Part shown: positions 7,945 to 16,676 of the stretch, piece after piece
Numbering within the stretch: position 1 is the stretch's first letter
Layout: each line of letters begins with the position of its first letter
Origin: Chloroflexota bacterium
Lineage (GTDB): Bacteria > Chloroflexota > Anaerolineae > Aggregatilineales > Phototrophicaceae
Direction of reading: 5' to 3'
NCBI GenBank assembly: GCA_016223085.1
Contig: JACRPS010000034.1
Location: 90,106-154,105 of the forward strand
DNA: 64,000 nt
Program-made: the position numbers and the translations under genes
Notes under the pieces: model-generated
Database searches by the model: none
Seen by the model: the letters and a program-made list of their open reading frames with translations, nothing else
What the model was told of the DNA's origin: nothing

Positions 7945-9099
7945 CTACGACTTCGTAACCTCAGCAAGTACAGCCGTCTCAGTAATGCCGTTTGCTTCTA
8001 GCAAACCATCAATCTTGTTTAGTGGCTTCTCTAGAGCAGTACGGCGCTTACCTACCAGGTCGTCGTAAGCTTCTCTCGCCTTTTCAAGTGCTCCACCGAT
8101 TTTCTCCATCATTCCAGTATATTCAGTCCACTGTTTCTTGAACTCGTTCAGCAACTTCAGAACTTCTCGTGAGGATTGTTCCAGCTTGAAGTTTTCGGCT
8201 GCTTGGCGAATAACAGCGAGTACAATGTAAAGCGTGAGTGGGGAGCAGATAATCACTTTCTGTTTTAGTGCTTCTTCAATAATCGTATCATCTTCCTCAT
8301 GGATAAAGCGATACACCTGCTCATTGGGAATGAAGACGAGCACACAATCAACTGTATCCGAATTGATATAATCTTTACTCCTTTCGCATCCGACTTCTCT
8401 CACCCGGCCACGAACATCCGCCAGGAATTTTTTCCGATAGTTGTCCTTATCAACCTCGGCTTGTGCCTTGAGATAGTGCATGTAGTTGTCTAATGGAAAT
8501 TTGGAATCCATGTTGAGGCAGACATTATTCGGCAGTTTGAAACTGAAGTCAGGGCGGGTCTTTCTGCTTCCGTTAGTGTCAACTGTTGTTTGCTTGGTGT
8601 AGTTAACCCCCTCGATAAAGCCTGCCAATCGCAAAATATCATCCGCGATTCGTTCGCCCCATTGTCCCCGTGAACGATTGTTGGCTAAGGCATCATGCAA
8701 CTGCGACGATGTACGAGTTAAATTCTCTAGTTCTTTACCGAGTGCCCCCAACCGTTCAGCACGACTATTTTCAAATTCAGATACCAAGTCAGCTACTTTG
8801 CCAAGTCTAGCATCAATAGTTTCTAGTCGCTGGTCAATCAGTTGCTTTTTACTTTCAAGCTCGGTTGTATGGTGCACAGTCTGAGATTTCAGTTTCTCTT
8901 CGGCCAATTTGAGTAAGTTATTTGTGGATTTATCCAAAGCATCTAGCGAGAGGGTGCTGAACGCATTTTTCATGGTGTCGGCTAAAGCTGATTCAGAAGT
9001 TCTACGCTTTTTCTCGCTTTGCTGTACGATAAAAAATGTAACGATAGCACCAATAATGGTGCCAGCACTAAAACTGATAAGAAGTGGTAGCCAATCCAT
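7945..9099 (-). CDS. rmuC: DNA recombination protein RmuC homologue
   Basis: A 384-residue RmuC-type protein. An N-terminal membrane helix (LLISFSAGTIIGAIVTFFIV) is followed by a long coiled coil (about residues 35-130) and the RmuC nuclease-like core: RGQWGERIADDILRLAGF, RPDFSFKLPNN, NMDSKFPLDNY and VIICSPLTLYIVLAV. The start at 9099 follows GGGGGAATT; an earlier ATG would add nine residues. RmuC proteins limit DNA inversion and process stalled forks, but the mechanism is not settled. The gene is clearly more AT-rich than both neighbours, which suggests acquisition from another source. Confidence 0.9.
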   Translation of the reverse strand: MDWLPLLISFSAGTIIGAIVTFFIVQQSEKKRRTSESALADTMKNAFSTLSLDALDKSTNNLLKLAEEKLKSQTVHHTTELESKKQLIDQRLETIDARLGKVADLVSEFENSRAERLGALGKELENLTRTSSQLHDALANNRSRGQWGERIADDILRLAGFIEGVNYTKQTTVDTNGSRKTRPDFSFKLPNNVCLNMDSKFPLDNYMHYLKAQAEVDKDNYRKKFLADVRGRVREVGCERSKDYINSDTVDCVLVFIPNEQVYRFIHEEDDTIIEEALKQKVIICSPLTLYIVLAVIRQAAENFKLEQSSREVLKLLNEFKKQWTEYTGMMEKIGGALEKAREAYDDLVGKRRTALEKPLNKIDGLLEANGITETAVLAEVTKS

Positions 9100-9302
9100 A
9101 ATTCCCCCTTCAGATTGCTTAGTCACTGCTAGTCATTATGTTAATTCATTATTTGTTATTTGAGCGTGAAAAAGTTAAGAATTCTTGTTGCAAAAATAAA
9201 ACTTTGTACTGGCGTTCGGCTTTTTCCCATTTCAGAACATTTCCGCCCTTTCAAGCGTATTTATAGATGTTGTCTATTGAAAACTTTTTGAAAGGGGAAC
9301 CT

Positions 9303-11117
9303 GTGAAAAAATACCGTTTCGAGCAGTTCGCGGCGACGCGGCTGTATTACCCGCTGGTGGGCTACTCACCGGATGGCAAACACATCGCCCACGTCAATAA
9401 CATGACCGGTCAGTTTAACCTGTGGACGGTGTCCAGCGGCGGCGGGTATCCGCGCCAGTTAACCGCCTATACCGATAACACGGTGCGCAACTTCGCCTGG
9501 TCGCCGGACGGTCAGAAACTGCTGCTTCAGGCCGACCAGAACGGCGACGAGCAGCACCAGATTTACGTCGTCGGCGCGGCCGGCGGCTGGCCGGAGGCGC
9601 TGACCAGCAAGCTGGACGCACAGCATAACCTGGGCGACTGGTCGCCGGATGGCAAGTGGTTTGCATACTGCGCCAACGATCAGAACCCGGCCAACATGGA
9701 CATCGTTCTCTACGAAGTCGAAACCGGCGACACCCGCCGCCCGCTGCCGCCCGGCAAGCTGTACTTCCCGGCAGACTGGTCGCGCGATGGGCATTACCTG
9801 CAAATCGTGGATATCCGTTCCAACACCGATCAGGATGTGCTGGTTCTGGACGTGCAGACGGGCGACTGCCTGAACGCGACTCCGCATGAAGGTGAAGTGA
9901 TTTTTGTCCCCGGCCCCTGGGCACCGGACAGCAGCGGCTTTTATCTGCTGACCAACACCGGGCGCGAGTTCACCGGGCTGGCCTTTTTCCGGCTGGCCGA
10001 CCAAACATGGGCGTGGGTGGAAACGCCTAACCACGACATCGAGCAGGTGGACATCTCCCGCAATGGCCGCGTGCTGGCCTGGGCGGTCAACGAGGGTGGC
10101 GCGTCGAAGCTGTACGGGCGCGATCTGCAAACGGGTGAAACGCTCCGTCTGCCGGAACTGCCGCTGGGGGTCATCAGCGCCATGAAGCTGAATCCGGATG
10201 GCACGAAGCTAGCGCTGATCTTCGGCAGGCCAACGGTGGCAAGCTGCCTGTACGAACTCGATCTGCGAACCGGCGATCTGCTGATGCTGGGGCAGAGTAT
10301 GCTTGGCGGCATAGACCCGGCGGACATGATCGAACCGGAGCTGGTAGAGTATCCGACGTTTGACGGACGTATGATTCCGGCGTGGCTGTACCGCCCGCGC
10401 GGGGCAGGCCCGTTCCCGGTGGTTCTCTCGATTCACGGCGGGCCGGAGTCGCAGGAGCGCCCGACCTATGCCTATAACGGCCTGTACCAGTATTTGCTGA
10501 ATCGTGGTTTTGGCATCCTCGCGCCCAACATTCGCGGTTCGACCGGCTACGGCATCAGTTATCAAAAGCTGATTCACCGCGACTGGGGCGGCGCGGAACT
10601 GAAGGACATCGAAGGCGCAGCGAAGTATCTGCAAAGCCTGGACTGGGTGGACAAAAACCGCATTGCCGTGTTCGGTGGCAGCTTCGGCGGCTTTGCAACA
10701 CTCAGCGCCGTGACGCGCCTGCCGGATTACTGGGCGCTGGGGGTGGACATCGTGGGGCCGTCCAATCTGCTGACGTTTGTGAAGTCCGTGCCCCCGTTCT
10801 GGCAGCGATTCATGAAACAATGGGTGGGCGACCCGGAGGAAGACCGTGATTTGCTGGTGGAGCGTTCTCCCATCACCTACGTTGACCAGATTCGCGTGCC
10901 GCTGCTGGTGATCCAGGGTGCGAAAGACCCGCGCGTGGTGCAGGCCGAAAGCGACCAGATGGTGGAGCGTATCCGCCAGCGCGGCGGCGACGTGCGCTAT
11001 TACGTGGACGAGGAAGAAGGACACGGCGCGACGCGGCGCGAGAATGCGATCAAGTGGATGAAACTGGTGAGTGAATACCTGGAAGAATACCTGCTTGATG
11101 AGCCGTCACCTGCATGA
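9303..11117 (+). CDS. S9 family (acylaminoacyl-type) peptidase
   Basis: A 604-residue serine peptidase. The N-terminal half is a beta-propeller with repeated WSPDGK/WSPDGQ blades ([30 protein letters not shown]). The C-terminal half is an alpha/beta hydrolase with the nucleophile in [10 protein letters not shown], the Asp in IQGAKDPRV and the His in [18 protein letters not shown] forms the oxyanion strand. It probably trims short peptides in the cytoplasm, as no signal peptide is seen. I prefer the GTG at 9303 because AAAGGGG sits 5-6 bp upstream. The upstream ATG at 9267 has no ribosome site. Confidence 0.92.
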   Translation: MKKYRFEQFAATRLYYPLVGYSPDGKHIAHVNNMTGQFNLWTVSSGGGYPRQLTAYTDNTVRNFAWSPDGQKLLLQADQNGDEQHQIYVVGAAGGWPEALTSKLDAQHNLGDWSPDGKWFAYCANDQNPANMDIVLYEVETGDTRRPLPPGKLYFPADWSRDGHYLQIVDIRSNTDQDVLVLDVQTGDCLNATPHEGEVIFVPGPWAPDSSGFYLLTNTGREFTGLAFFRLADQTWAWVETPNHDIEQVDISRNGRVLAWAVNEGGASKLYGRDLQTGETLRLPELPLGVISAMKLNPDGTKLALIFGRPTVASCLYELDLRTGDLLMLGQSMLGGIDPADMIEPELVEYPTFDGRMIPAWLYRPRGAGPFPVVLSIHGGPESQERPTYAYNGLYQYLLNRGFGILAPNIRGSTGYGISYQKLIHRDWGGAELKDIEGAAKYLQSLDWVDKNRIAVFGGSFGGFATLSAVTRLPDYWALGVDIVGPSNLLTFVKSVPPFWQRFMKQWVGDPEEDRDLLVERSPITYVDQIRVPLLVIQGAKDPRVVQAESDQMVERIRQRGGDVRYYVDEEEGHGATRRENAIKWMKLVSEYLEEYLLDEPSPA

Positions 11118-11180
11118 AACTTCTTACGGAAGCGTGCGTATAGTATCATTAGACGGACATCGTAGTGAGGAGTTTCAACC

Positions 11181-11513
11181 ATGTCTGACAACGAAATGCC
11201 CAATACCGACGTGAACCCGGAAATTGTGGATAACGCGGCGGACGCCGAAAAATCGCCGCTGGAAGCGTTCATTTACCACCAGCGCCGCGCGCTGGAAGAA
11301 GCCGGCAAGGCGATTGACGCGCTGCTGCCCGACCGCTTCAAGGAACACGGCTCGGCGGCCAGCAAGGAATTTGTGAAGGGTTTCCAGGTGCTGATTGACG
11401 CTGCCATCACCGAGATCGAAAAGGCGACCAGCAAGGTCGAAGCCGAAGTGAGTGATGACGAAGACCGGCCTTCCACCACCGGCAAGGCGAAGGTCAAGGT
11501 GCAGGTGGAATAA
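11181..11513 (+). CDS. Conserved hypothetical acidic protein, 110 residues
   Basis: A small, highly charged soluble protein. It has a disordered acidic N-terminus, a helical centre (LEAFIYHQRRALEEAGKAID, then FVKGFQVLIDAAITEIEKA) and an acidic/basic tail. A good ribosome site (GTGAGGAG) precedes the ATG, and a strong terminator follows. I do not recognise the family; the charge pattern loosely recalls small histone-like or chaperone-like proteins, but I make no functional claim. It is monocistronic. Confidence 0.75.
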   Translation: MSDNEMPNTDVNPEIVDNAADAEKSPLEAFIYHQRRALEEAGKAIDALLPDRFKEHGSAASKEFVKGFQVLIDAAITEIEKATSKVEAEVSDDEDRPSTTGKAKVKVQVE

Positions 11514-11542
11514 TCGTTTCACCTGATGAATGACACACTGTC

Positions 11543-11572
11543 GGGGAGGGTCTAAGACCCTCCCCTGTTTTT
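11543..11572 (+). terminator. Rho-independent terminator
   Basis: A perfect 10-bp stem GGGGAGGGTC / GACCCTCCCC with a TAA loop, followed by TGTTTTT. It ends the transcript of the 11181 gene. The stem is the same sequence as the dispersed GGGGAGGGTCT palindrome (53234, 55958), so a genomic repeat seems to serve here as a terminator. Confidence 0.85.
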
Positions 11573-11747
11573 ATCAGGGTTATTCTTTTACGAGGCATGG
11601 TCATTGTCAGTGGAAGGCTGGGCAGCGTTTGGCTTCAGCACGCTCAACATACCAAACCGAAAGACGATAGCGTTTCTTAAGTAAGTTAACGAATGTTTTT
11701 GTCGGGACACGTTTTTTCGTTGATTTGTTTCGAGAACCGACTTTAGT

Positions 11748-12134
11748 CTACCCCTTGTGGTGATCCAGTTGGCGAACAGCAGCAGCAATGTCGGATGCGA
11801 AGTTCCCTCGTGTCAGATATTTTGAAGCGCCGGCCTGGAGGACGTCCTGTTGTCTGACGTTATCCTCACGTTTAGGTTCCAAAGCGACAATTCTGATGGT
11901 GGGGTATTCCTGGAAGAGCGAACCAATGAATGAAACGAAGTCCGAGGGTTGCAGTTCCAGGTCAAGGAAGAGCACGTCCGGCTGCAATTGTTGACACAGG
12001 AGGCGTACTTCCGCGCTGTTCGCAACCTCGCCCACGACCTCAAACCCCTCCTGGACACTGAAAAAAACAGCGAGTGCTCTCCGTAAGTTTTCATCACTCT
12101 CGGCAATCAGAATACGGATAGTTGCTGCTGCCAT
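11748..12134 (-). CDS. Stand-alone response-regulator receiver domain
   Basis: A 128-residue single REC domain with no output domain. The acidic pocket is AESDEN near residues 11-16. The phosphoacceptor is Asp58 in DVLFLDLELQP, and the beta5 region is GASKYLTRGNF. The usual switch Thr/Ser position reads VALEPKRED, so signalling may be altered. It would act by phosphorelay or by binding a partner kinase or target. No histidine kinase is adjacent. It is divergent from a Crp/Fnr gene; the shared 377-bp gap contains a palindrome that could control both. Confidence 0.85.
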   Translation of the reverse strand: MAAATIRILIAESDENLRRALAVFFSVQEGFEVVGEVANSAEVRLLCQQLQPDVLFLDLELQPSDFVSFIGSLFQEYPTIRIVALEPKREDNVRQQDVLQAGASKYLTRGNFASDIAAAVRQLDHHKG

Positions 12135-12511
12135 ACGTGACCGGTCCCTTCCTACCAGGGTCTTGTTAGTCCCGGCTTAACAACGTGCGAGATGGGTTTG
12201 ACCGGGAATGTTGTTAATCAGGACGCCTTTCATTTTATGACTCAGAGTAGAGAAGGGTGTAAAGATAAATGCGATGTTACCAATAATGGAATTATCGTTA
12301 CATCCAGGGTACAATGAGCTATCAACGCAATTATACCTGTTATGTACGGTAACGTACATAGCGGCGGTATCAATTTCGCGTAAGAAACTTCATACTGCCA
12401 GGTTTACGGAAGCAGGCGGGCTTAAGCCTTAACCCCTTGCCCCCACTTTCTCCTGTGACCCTCTCAAGTGAAGCACTGACTTTTGTTGGGGTAGTCGTAC
12501 AGGAGAAAAGC
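12135..12511. other. 377-bp divergent intergenic region
   Basis: The gap lies between the receiver-domain gene (minus) and the Crp/Fnr gene (plus). It is AT-richer than its surroundings. It holds a perfect 8-bp inverted repeat (12341-12360) and, near 12411-12445, a degenerate CTTAAGCC/CCCCTTG repeat remnant. I see no coding sequence in it. Confidence 0.6.
12341..12360. promoter_or_regulatory. Operator-like inverted repeat
   Basis: Arms TATGTACG and CGTACATA flank GTAA. It lies about 210 bp upstream of the receiver gene and 150 bp upstream of the Crp/Fnr gene. The symmetry and position suit binding by a dimeric regulator, possibly the adjacent Crp/Fnr protein, although the sequence is not the classic TGTGA-N6-TCACA site. 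Confidence 0.45.
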
Positions 12512-13222
12512 ATGTTTACCCTTCTAACGGATCCATCCAGATCGAATCGGCTACTGGCGGCACTGCCGCCTGAAGACTATCAACGTTTGTTACCTGCTCT
12601 CGAACCGGTCGCTTTTCAACCCACCGACGTGCTCTATGAGCCAAACAGACCGATTGAGTACGTATATTTCCCCCTTTATGGAGTAGCTTCCATCCTGGTT
12701 GTTATGAATGATGGGCTAACGGGTGAGGTGGCTACCGTAGGAAATGAAGGGATGGTCGGAATTACCCTGTTTCTCGGCATTGCCGAGACGACGACCAAAG
12801 CAATTTACCAGATCGCTGGGGAGGCGCTGCGGTTGCCCGCCGGGGTATTCATGGCGGAAATTAACCGAAACAGTGCCCTGGTAGCTATTCTCCAACGATA
12901 TACCCAGGCCTGGATGACCATGCTGACCCAACATGCTGCCTGTAACAATCTGCACCCACTCAACGAACGCTGCGACCACTGGCTGCTGCTCACCCATGAT
13001 CGCGTCAGCGGAGATCAGTTTAGCTTAACGCAAAAGTTTCTTGGTTTCATGCTGGGGGTGAGGCGAGCAGCCGTCAATAGTGTTATGCAAACCCTTCAGA
13101 AGGTTGGTTATATACGCTACAGCCGAGGGATCATCACCATTGTTGATCGTCCAGGATTAGAAAGTGTGGCCTGCGAGTGCTACGGCGTTGTCAGCGGTGA
13201 GTACAGGCGGATGCTCGACTAA
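12512..13222 (+). CDS. Crp/Fnr family transcriptional regulator
   Basis: A 236-residue regulator. The N-terminal cupin-like effector domain covers about residues 15-135 (FQPTDVLYEPNRPIEYVYFP, then VGNEGMVGI). The long dimer helix follows, and a winged-helix HTH occupies the C-terminal 75 residues (FSLTQKFLGFMLGVRRAAVN as the recognition region). There is no Fnr-type N-terminal cysteine cluster, and the cAMP-binding Arg/Thr pair is not evident, so the ligand is unknown. The ATG at 12512 is chosen because CAGGAG lies 8 bp upstream; the longer frame adds a poorly conserved leader. Confidence 0.88.
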   Translation: MFTLLTDPSRSNRLLAALPPEDYQRLLPALEPVAFQPTDVLYEPNRPIEYVYFPLYGVASILVVMNDGLTGEVATVGNEGMVGITLFLGIAETTTKAIYQIAGEALRLPAGVFMAEINRNSALVAILQRYTQAWMTMLTQHAACNNLHPLNERCDHWLLLTHDRVSGDQFSLTQKFLGFMLGVRRAAVNSVMQTLQKVGYIRYSRGIITIVDRPGLESVACECYGVVSGEYRRMLD

Positions 13223-13357
13223 CCGAGGACCGTTAGCCAACCATTTGATCGGGATTGTCATCTCACCATCGTTTCTAACCTCCTGCAAACCTGCGCGTAG
13301 GGCGAACGTCCCCGGAAGATCGGTCAAAAGTTGGACAACTTTGGAGCGAGCCGGGCT

Positions 13358-13363
13358 TATAAT
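13358..13363 (+). promoter_or_regulatory. Possible -10 box of the SH3-like protein gene
   Basis: A consensus TATAAT lies 42 bp upstream of the ATG at 13406. No good -35 hexamer is at 16-18 bp; TTGGAC is at 21 bp. An extended or activator-dependent promoter is possible. Confidence 0.35.
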
Positions 13364-13405
13364 GCGAATGGTGTCTGGAACAGAGCATCCCGAAAGGGGG
13401 ATGGT

Positions 13406-14332
13406 ATGCGGTACGTGGCGAAATTCGCGCTTCTCAGTCTGACAATCCTCGTGGTACTGGCGGCGGTTGTGCCGGCGCTGGCGGGTCATGCCGAGCAGTA
13501 CAATAACTGTACCCAGCCGGCGCGGCTGTCGGTTGGCATGACCGGACGTGTGACCCTGTATCCGTATCTGCCGAATACGCTGCGGAACGCGCCCGGGTAT
13601 GGCGCGAAGATCGGCAGCATCCCGGCAGGTGGGACCTTCACGGTCGTGGGTGGACCGCAGTGTGTCTCCGGCATTTACTGGTGGCAGGTGAATTATAACG
13701 GCCTCGTCGGCTGGACCGGCGAAGGCAACGGCTATACCACCTACTGGCTGGAGCCATATGGATGGACGCCGCCGCCCCCGATCTGCGCCCTGCAAAATCG
13801 TCTATACATCGGTGGTTATGGCCGCGTCACACCTGGTCTGCCCAATGTGCTGCGCAGTGCGCCGGGCACAAACAGCACCGGCTCCAACAGCGTCGTGATC
13901 GGCGAAATCCCCGGCGGCGGTATCTTCTCGGTGGTGGATGGGCCGCAGTGTGGCAGCGATGGCCGCTGGTGGTGGTACGTGAACTATAACGGCACACTGG
14001 GCTGGACGCCGGAAGGCGAAGGCAGCAGCACCTACTGGACCGAGCCGTACGTCCAGACAGGCACAACCTGCCCCGGCTTTGTCACCTCCCGGCTGGTTAA
14101 GGGTGGCTACGGGCGTGTGACGTTGTGGCCGAACCTGCCGAACCGCCTGCGCGAATTCCCGTCGTACCAGGGCTTCGTCATCGGCAGCGTCCCGGCGGGC
14201 GGTGGGTTCGCGGTGCTTGATGGCCCAAACTGCGCGCAGAACACCGCCTGGTGGCTGGTGAACTACAACGGCGTGGTGGGCTGGACGGCGGAAGGCAGCG
14301 GCAGCCAGTACTGGCTGGAGCCGACGTATTAA
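13406..14332 (+). CDS. Secreted protein with three SH3-like repeats
   Basis: A 308-residue exported protein. The signal peptide (YVAKFALLSLTILVVLAAVV then PALAGHA) is followed by three repeats of about 85 residues. Each repeat runs from RL..G..GRVT, through LPN.LR..P, IG.IP.GG.F.V..GP.C and WW.VNYNG..GWT.EG, to YW.EP. These are SH3b-like modules, probably cell-wall or surface-polymer binding; no catalytic domain is present. The ATG at 13406 follows AAAGGGGG. Each repeat has one Cys in the GPQC/GPNC block and another near its start, which may form a disulphide per repeat. Three palindromes follow the gene. Confidence 0.82.
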   Translation: MRYVAKFALLSLTILVVLAAVVPALAGHAEQYNNCTQPARLSVGMTGRVTLYPYLPNTLRNAPGYGAKIGSIPAGGTFTVVGGPQCVSGIYWWQVNYNGLVGWTGEGNGYTTYWLEPYGWTPPPPICALQNRLYIGGYGRVTPGLPNVLRSAPGTNSTGSNSVVIGEIPGGGIFSVVDGPQCGSDGRWWWYVNYNGTLGWTPEGEGSSTYWTEPYVQTGTTCPGFVTSRLVKGGYGRVTLWPNLPNRLREFPSYQGFVIGSVPAGGGFAVLDGPNCAQNTAWWLVNYNGVVGWTAEGSGSQYWLEPTY

Positions 14333-14360
14333 CCCGGGAACGAGATTGAATGGGCATCGT

Positions 14361-14475
14361 GTAAGGACAAGGCGCGCCATGTCCCTACGGCAATCATGGA
14401 TCTGTTGCAGGGACGAGATATATCTCGTCCCTACGCCGGTCACAACGTAGGGGCGAACCGCCGGTTCGCCCCTAC
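14361..14475. repeat. Three consecutive intergenic palindromes
   Basis: 14361-14388 has arms GTAAGGACAAGGCG/CGCCATGTCCCTAC. 14409-14434 is an AGGGACGAGATA palindrome. 14447-14475 has arms GTAGGGGCGAACC and GGTTCGCCCCTAC around GCC. All end in CCCTAC and fill the gap between the SH3-like gene and the glycosidase gene. The last one covers the TAG stop codon of the minus-strand gene (14472-14474). Confidence 0.85.
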
Positions 14476-15659
14476 GATTCCCCGCCAAAGAAACGACGCA
14501 GCACCACCTCGGCGGGCTTGTTGTGGAAGCTGTACCCCCGGTCGTTCGGGCCGCCCTGTTCCGGGTCGGTCGAAAGCGACCACCAGAAAATCCCCTGCCA
14601 CCAGCTTTGCCCCTGGAAGGATTCGATCAAGGCTTGATAGGCATCGGCCTGTTCCTGCATGTCCAGTTCACCCTGGAGCGACCAATCACCCGGAAGAATG
14701 TTCGTGCCGTCCACGCTCATGTAACCGGCTTCGGTGATGATGATCGGCTTGTTCCAGCGTCCCGCCAGCCAGCCCAGATAGGCGACGGTTGGTTTCCAGC
14801 CCAGTTTCATCTGCGCCCACGTCGGGTTTTTGGTGAGCGTGACGGTGAAATAGGCGTCAATGCCAATCGCGTCCAGCGCGTCCCACCAGCTTATTTGCAG
14901 CGGCTCGAAGTAGGTCAGCGCGGCGTAGGTTAACGGTCCGTCGTACACGGCGCGCACCGCCCGGATGACGGCGCGCCAGTTGTCGGCGCGGTGAACTGTA
15001 CCCCACAGTTCCGTACCGACGACAAAATAGTCCACGTCTGTTTCCTGCGCCAGTGCAGCGTAGTGAGTAATGAAGCGGGTGTAGCTGGCGAACCAAGCCG
15101 CCCAGGCGCTTTCGTCCACGCCAAAGCCGATTCTGAAGCGTCCATCAGACGAGTTTTGCAGATTGAGCAAATCCAGGTGCGGCTTGAACATCACCTTTAA
15201 CCCCAGGCTGTGCGCCCGCCGGATGACGTGCCGCAGTTCATCGTCGCTGGCCGTTGCCCGGTCGGTCTGGCATTGGATGTTGGTTGAGGTGCGTGTCTCC
15301 TGGAAGCACTTCACCACCACCGCCAGCCAGTTCGCGCCGGAGGGCAGGACGATCTCGCCCAGCGTCCGGTCGGAGTTGGCGCTGGCGAATTCACCATTCC
15401 ACCATGACTCGTAAGTGATGCCTTTCATAAAATCTTGGGGCAGCAGCGCGGGTGTATCCGAAGCCAGCGCCGGCGGCGACAGCACGGAAATAAATAACAA
15501 AAACACCCCGACGAGCGCGCACGGGATGCTCAGAATCAGGCATCCCCAGCGGCGGCAGGCGATGGTTGTACGCTGCGAAAGCGGATGAAGGCGAATGGGT
15601 GTTTGCACGTTCCCTGCCATCAACGGCGGTTCAAACTCTGGCCAAGTAGTCTGAACCAT
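14472..15659 (-). CDS. GH113-like glycoside hydrolase, membrane-anchored
   Basis: A 395-residue protein with an N-terminal membrane or signal segment (ILSIPCALVGVFLLFISVL). A TIM-barrel follows, resembling GH113 beta-mannanases: the opening FMKGITYESWWNGE, VMFKPHLDLL, the acid/base Glu in VVGTELWGT and the nucleophile Glu in IIITEAGYMS. It ends in QGIFWWSLSTDP. It would cleave beta-mannan-like or related polymers outside the membrane. The start is uncertain: a second ATG at 15620 is possible, and neither has a clear ribosome site. The stop codon lies inside a palindromic repeat, so the original C-terminus may have been changed. Confidence 0.8.
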   Translation of the reverse strand: MVQTTWPEFEPPLMAGNVQTPIRLHPLSQRTTIACRRWGCLILSIPCALVGVFLLFISVLSPPALASDTPALLPQDFMKGITYESWWNGEFASANSDRTLGEIVLPSGANWLAVVVKCFQETRTSTNIQCQTDRATASDDELRHVIRRAHSLGLKVMFKPHLDLLNLQNSSDGRFRIGFGVDESAWAAWFASYTRFITHYAALAQETDVDYFVVGTELWGTVHRADNWRAVIRAVRAVYDGPLTYAALTYFEPLQISWWDALDAIGIDAYFTVTLTKNPTWAQMKLGWKPTVAYLGWLAGRWNKPIIITEAGYMSVDGTNILPGDWSLQGELDMQEQADAYQALIESFQGQSWWQGIFWWSLSTDPEQGGPNDRGYSFHNKPAEVVLRRFFGGES

Positions 15660-15744
15660 TGTTAATTTTAATTGTAATAACTACAGTCATTAGATTGCGA
15701 TAGATAGTTCCTGAGGCCGCGATTAAAAATGATGGTTGCACAGC

Positions 15745-15775
15745 TTGACTCTGACACCGTGTCAGGGTTGATAAT
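15745..15775 (+). promoter_or_regulatory. MerR-type promoter with dyad in a 19-bp spacer
   Basis: The -35 TTGACT (15745-15750) and -10 GATAAT (15770-15775) are separated by exactly 19 bp. The spacer contains the dyad CTGACACcGTGTCAG (15751-15765). An over-long spacer with a dyad is the hallmark of promoters activated by DNA distortion by MerR proteins. It lies 27 bp upstream of the merR gene, so the gene is probably autoregulated together with the downstream glycosidase-like gene. Confidence 0.8.
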
Positions 15776-15802
15776 CAGGGACACAACGGCGGGAAAGAAG
15801 CG

Positions 15803-16657
15803 ATGTTCAAAATCGGAGAGTTCGCGCAACTGGCAGGCATATCGGTGCGGATGCTGCATCACTACGATCAGCTTGGCCTGCTGCGCCCGCGTTACGTAGA
15901 TCGCCAGACGGGCTATCGCTACTACGCGGCGGAGCAGTTGAACCGCCTGCATCGGATTCTGGCACTGAAAGACCTGGGGCTGACACTCGACGAAGTGGCC
16001 TATCTGCTGGATGAGGCTGTTACAGTCGAGGCGCTGCGGGGAATGCTGCTGCTGAAACGGGCGGAACTACACCGCCGGGTGCAGGAAGAACAGGCGCGGC
16101 TGGCGCGGGTGGAGGCCCGCTTGCAGCACCTAGAAAAAGCTGCCGGTTCGGCTGAGTACGACATAGTTATCAAAAGCACCGGCGCGCTTGACGTGGTGGT
16201 GCTGCGGCGGGCGCTGGCTATCGGCCAATCGCCGGCAGTTTTATTCCGCGAGGGGCTGGCGCTGCTGCGCGAACGCGGTCTGGAGCCATCTGGTTTCCTC
16301 TGCCTGTATTACTTCGCCTATATCCGCCAGCAGCATCCGGCGATTAAACCCCGGCGTAATCTGATCGAAGCCGCCTTCCAGGTAGACCTGAACGCTTTTC
16401 GCCAGAAATTCGGCACGAATGACCGGCGGCTGCGGCTGAAAACACTCAACGGCTTTCCGCTGGTTGCCAGCGCCATTCACTGCGGTCCTGACCAGACGCG
16501 CCATCTGGCGTTCCAGGGAGTGCGCCAGTGGATGGCACAGCATCATTACTGTATGGCTGCGCCCGCCCGCGAATTTTATCTGCGGCGCGACCCGGCGCAG
16601 CATCACATTACCGAGGTACAGATTCCGCTGCAAAAAATACAGACAGACGAGGCTTAG
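15803..16657 (+). CDS. MerR family transcriptional regulator with effector domain
   Basis: A 284-residue regulator. The N-terminal winged HTH is FKIGEFAQLAGISVRMLHHY, followed by GLLRPRYVDRQTGYRYY. The dimer coiled coil covers about residues 70-120. The C-terminal 160 residues form a GyrI-like effector-binding domain (DIVIKSTGALDVVVLRRAL at its start). Such proteins sense hydrophobic or cationic drugs and twist a 19-bp-spaced promoter into an active form; exactly that promoter lies just upstream. There are no metal-binding cysteines at the usual metalloregulator positions. The next gene starts 19 bp downstream and is probably co-regulated. Confidence 0.9.
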   Translation: MFKIGEFAQLAGISVRMLHHYDQLGLLRPRYVDRQTGYRYYAAEQLNRLHRILALKDLGLTLDEVAYLLDEAVTVEALRGMLLLKRAELHRRVQEEQARLARVEARLQHLEKAAGSAEYDIVIKSTGALDVVVLRRALAIGQSPAVLFREGLALLRERGLEPSGFLCLYYFAYIRQQHPAIKPRRNLIEAAFQVDLNAFRQKFGTNDRRLRLKTLNGFPLVASAIHCGPDQTRHLAFQGVRQWMAQHHYCMAAPAREFYLRRDPAQHHITEVQIPLQKIQTDEA

Positions 16658-16676
16658 TTTAAGAGAGGTAAATCGG

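Noticed and set aside
11588..11788. Minus-strand open frame of 66 codons
   Set aside because: No recognisable pattern, no ribosome site, and it overlaps the receiver-domain gene's 3' end. The gap 11573-11747 appears to be non-coding.
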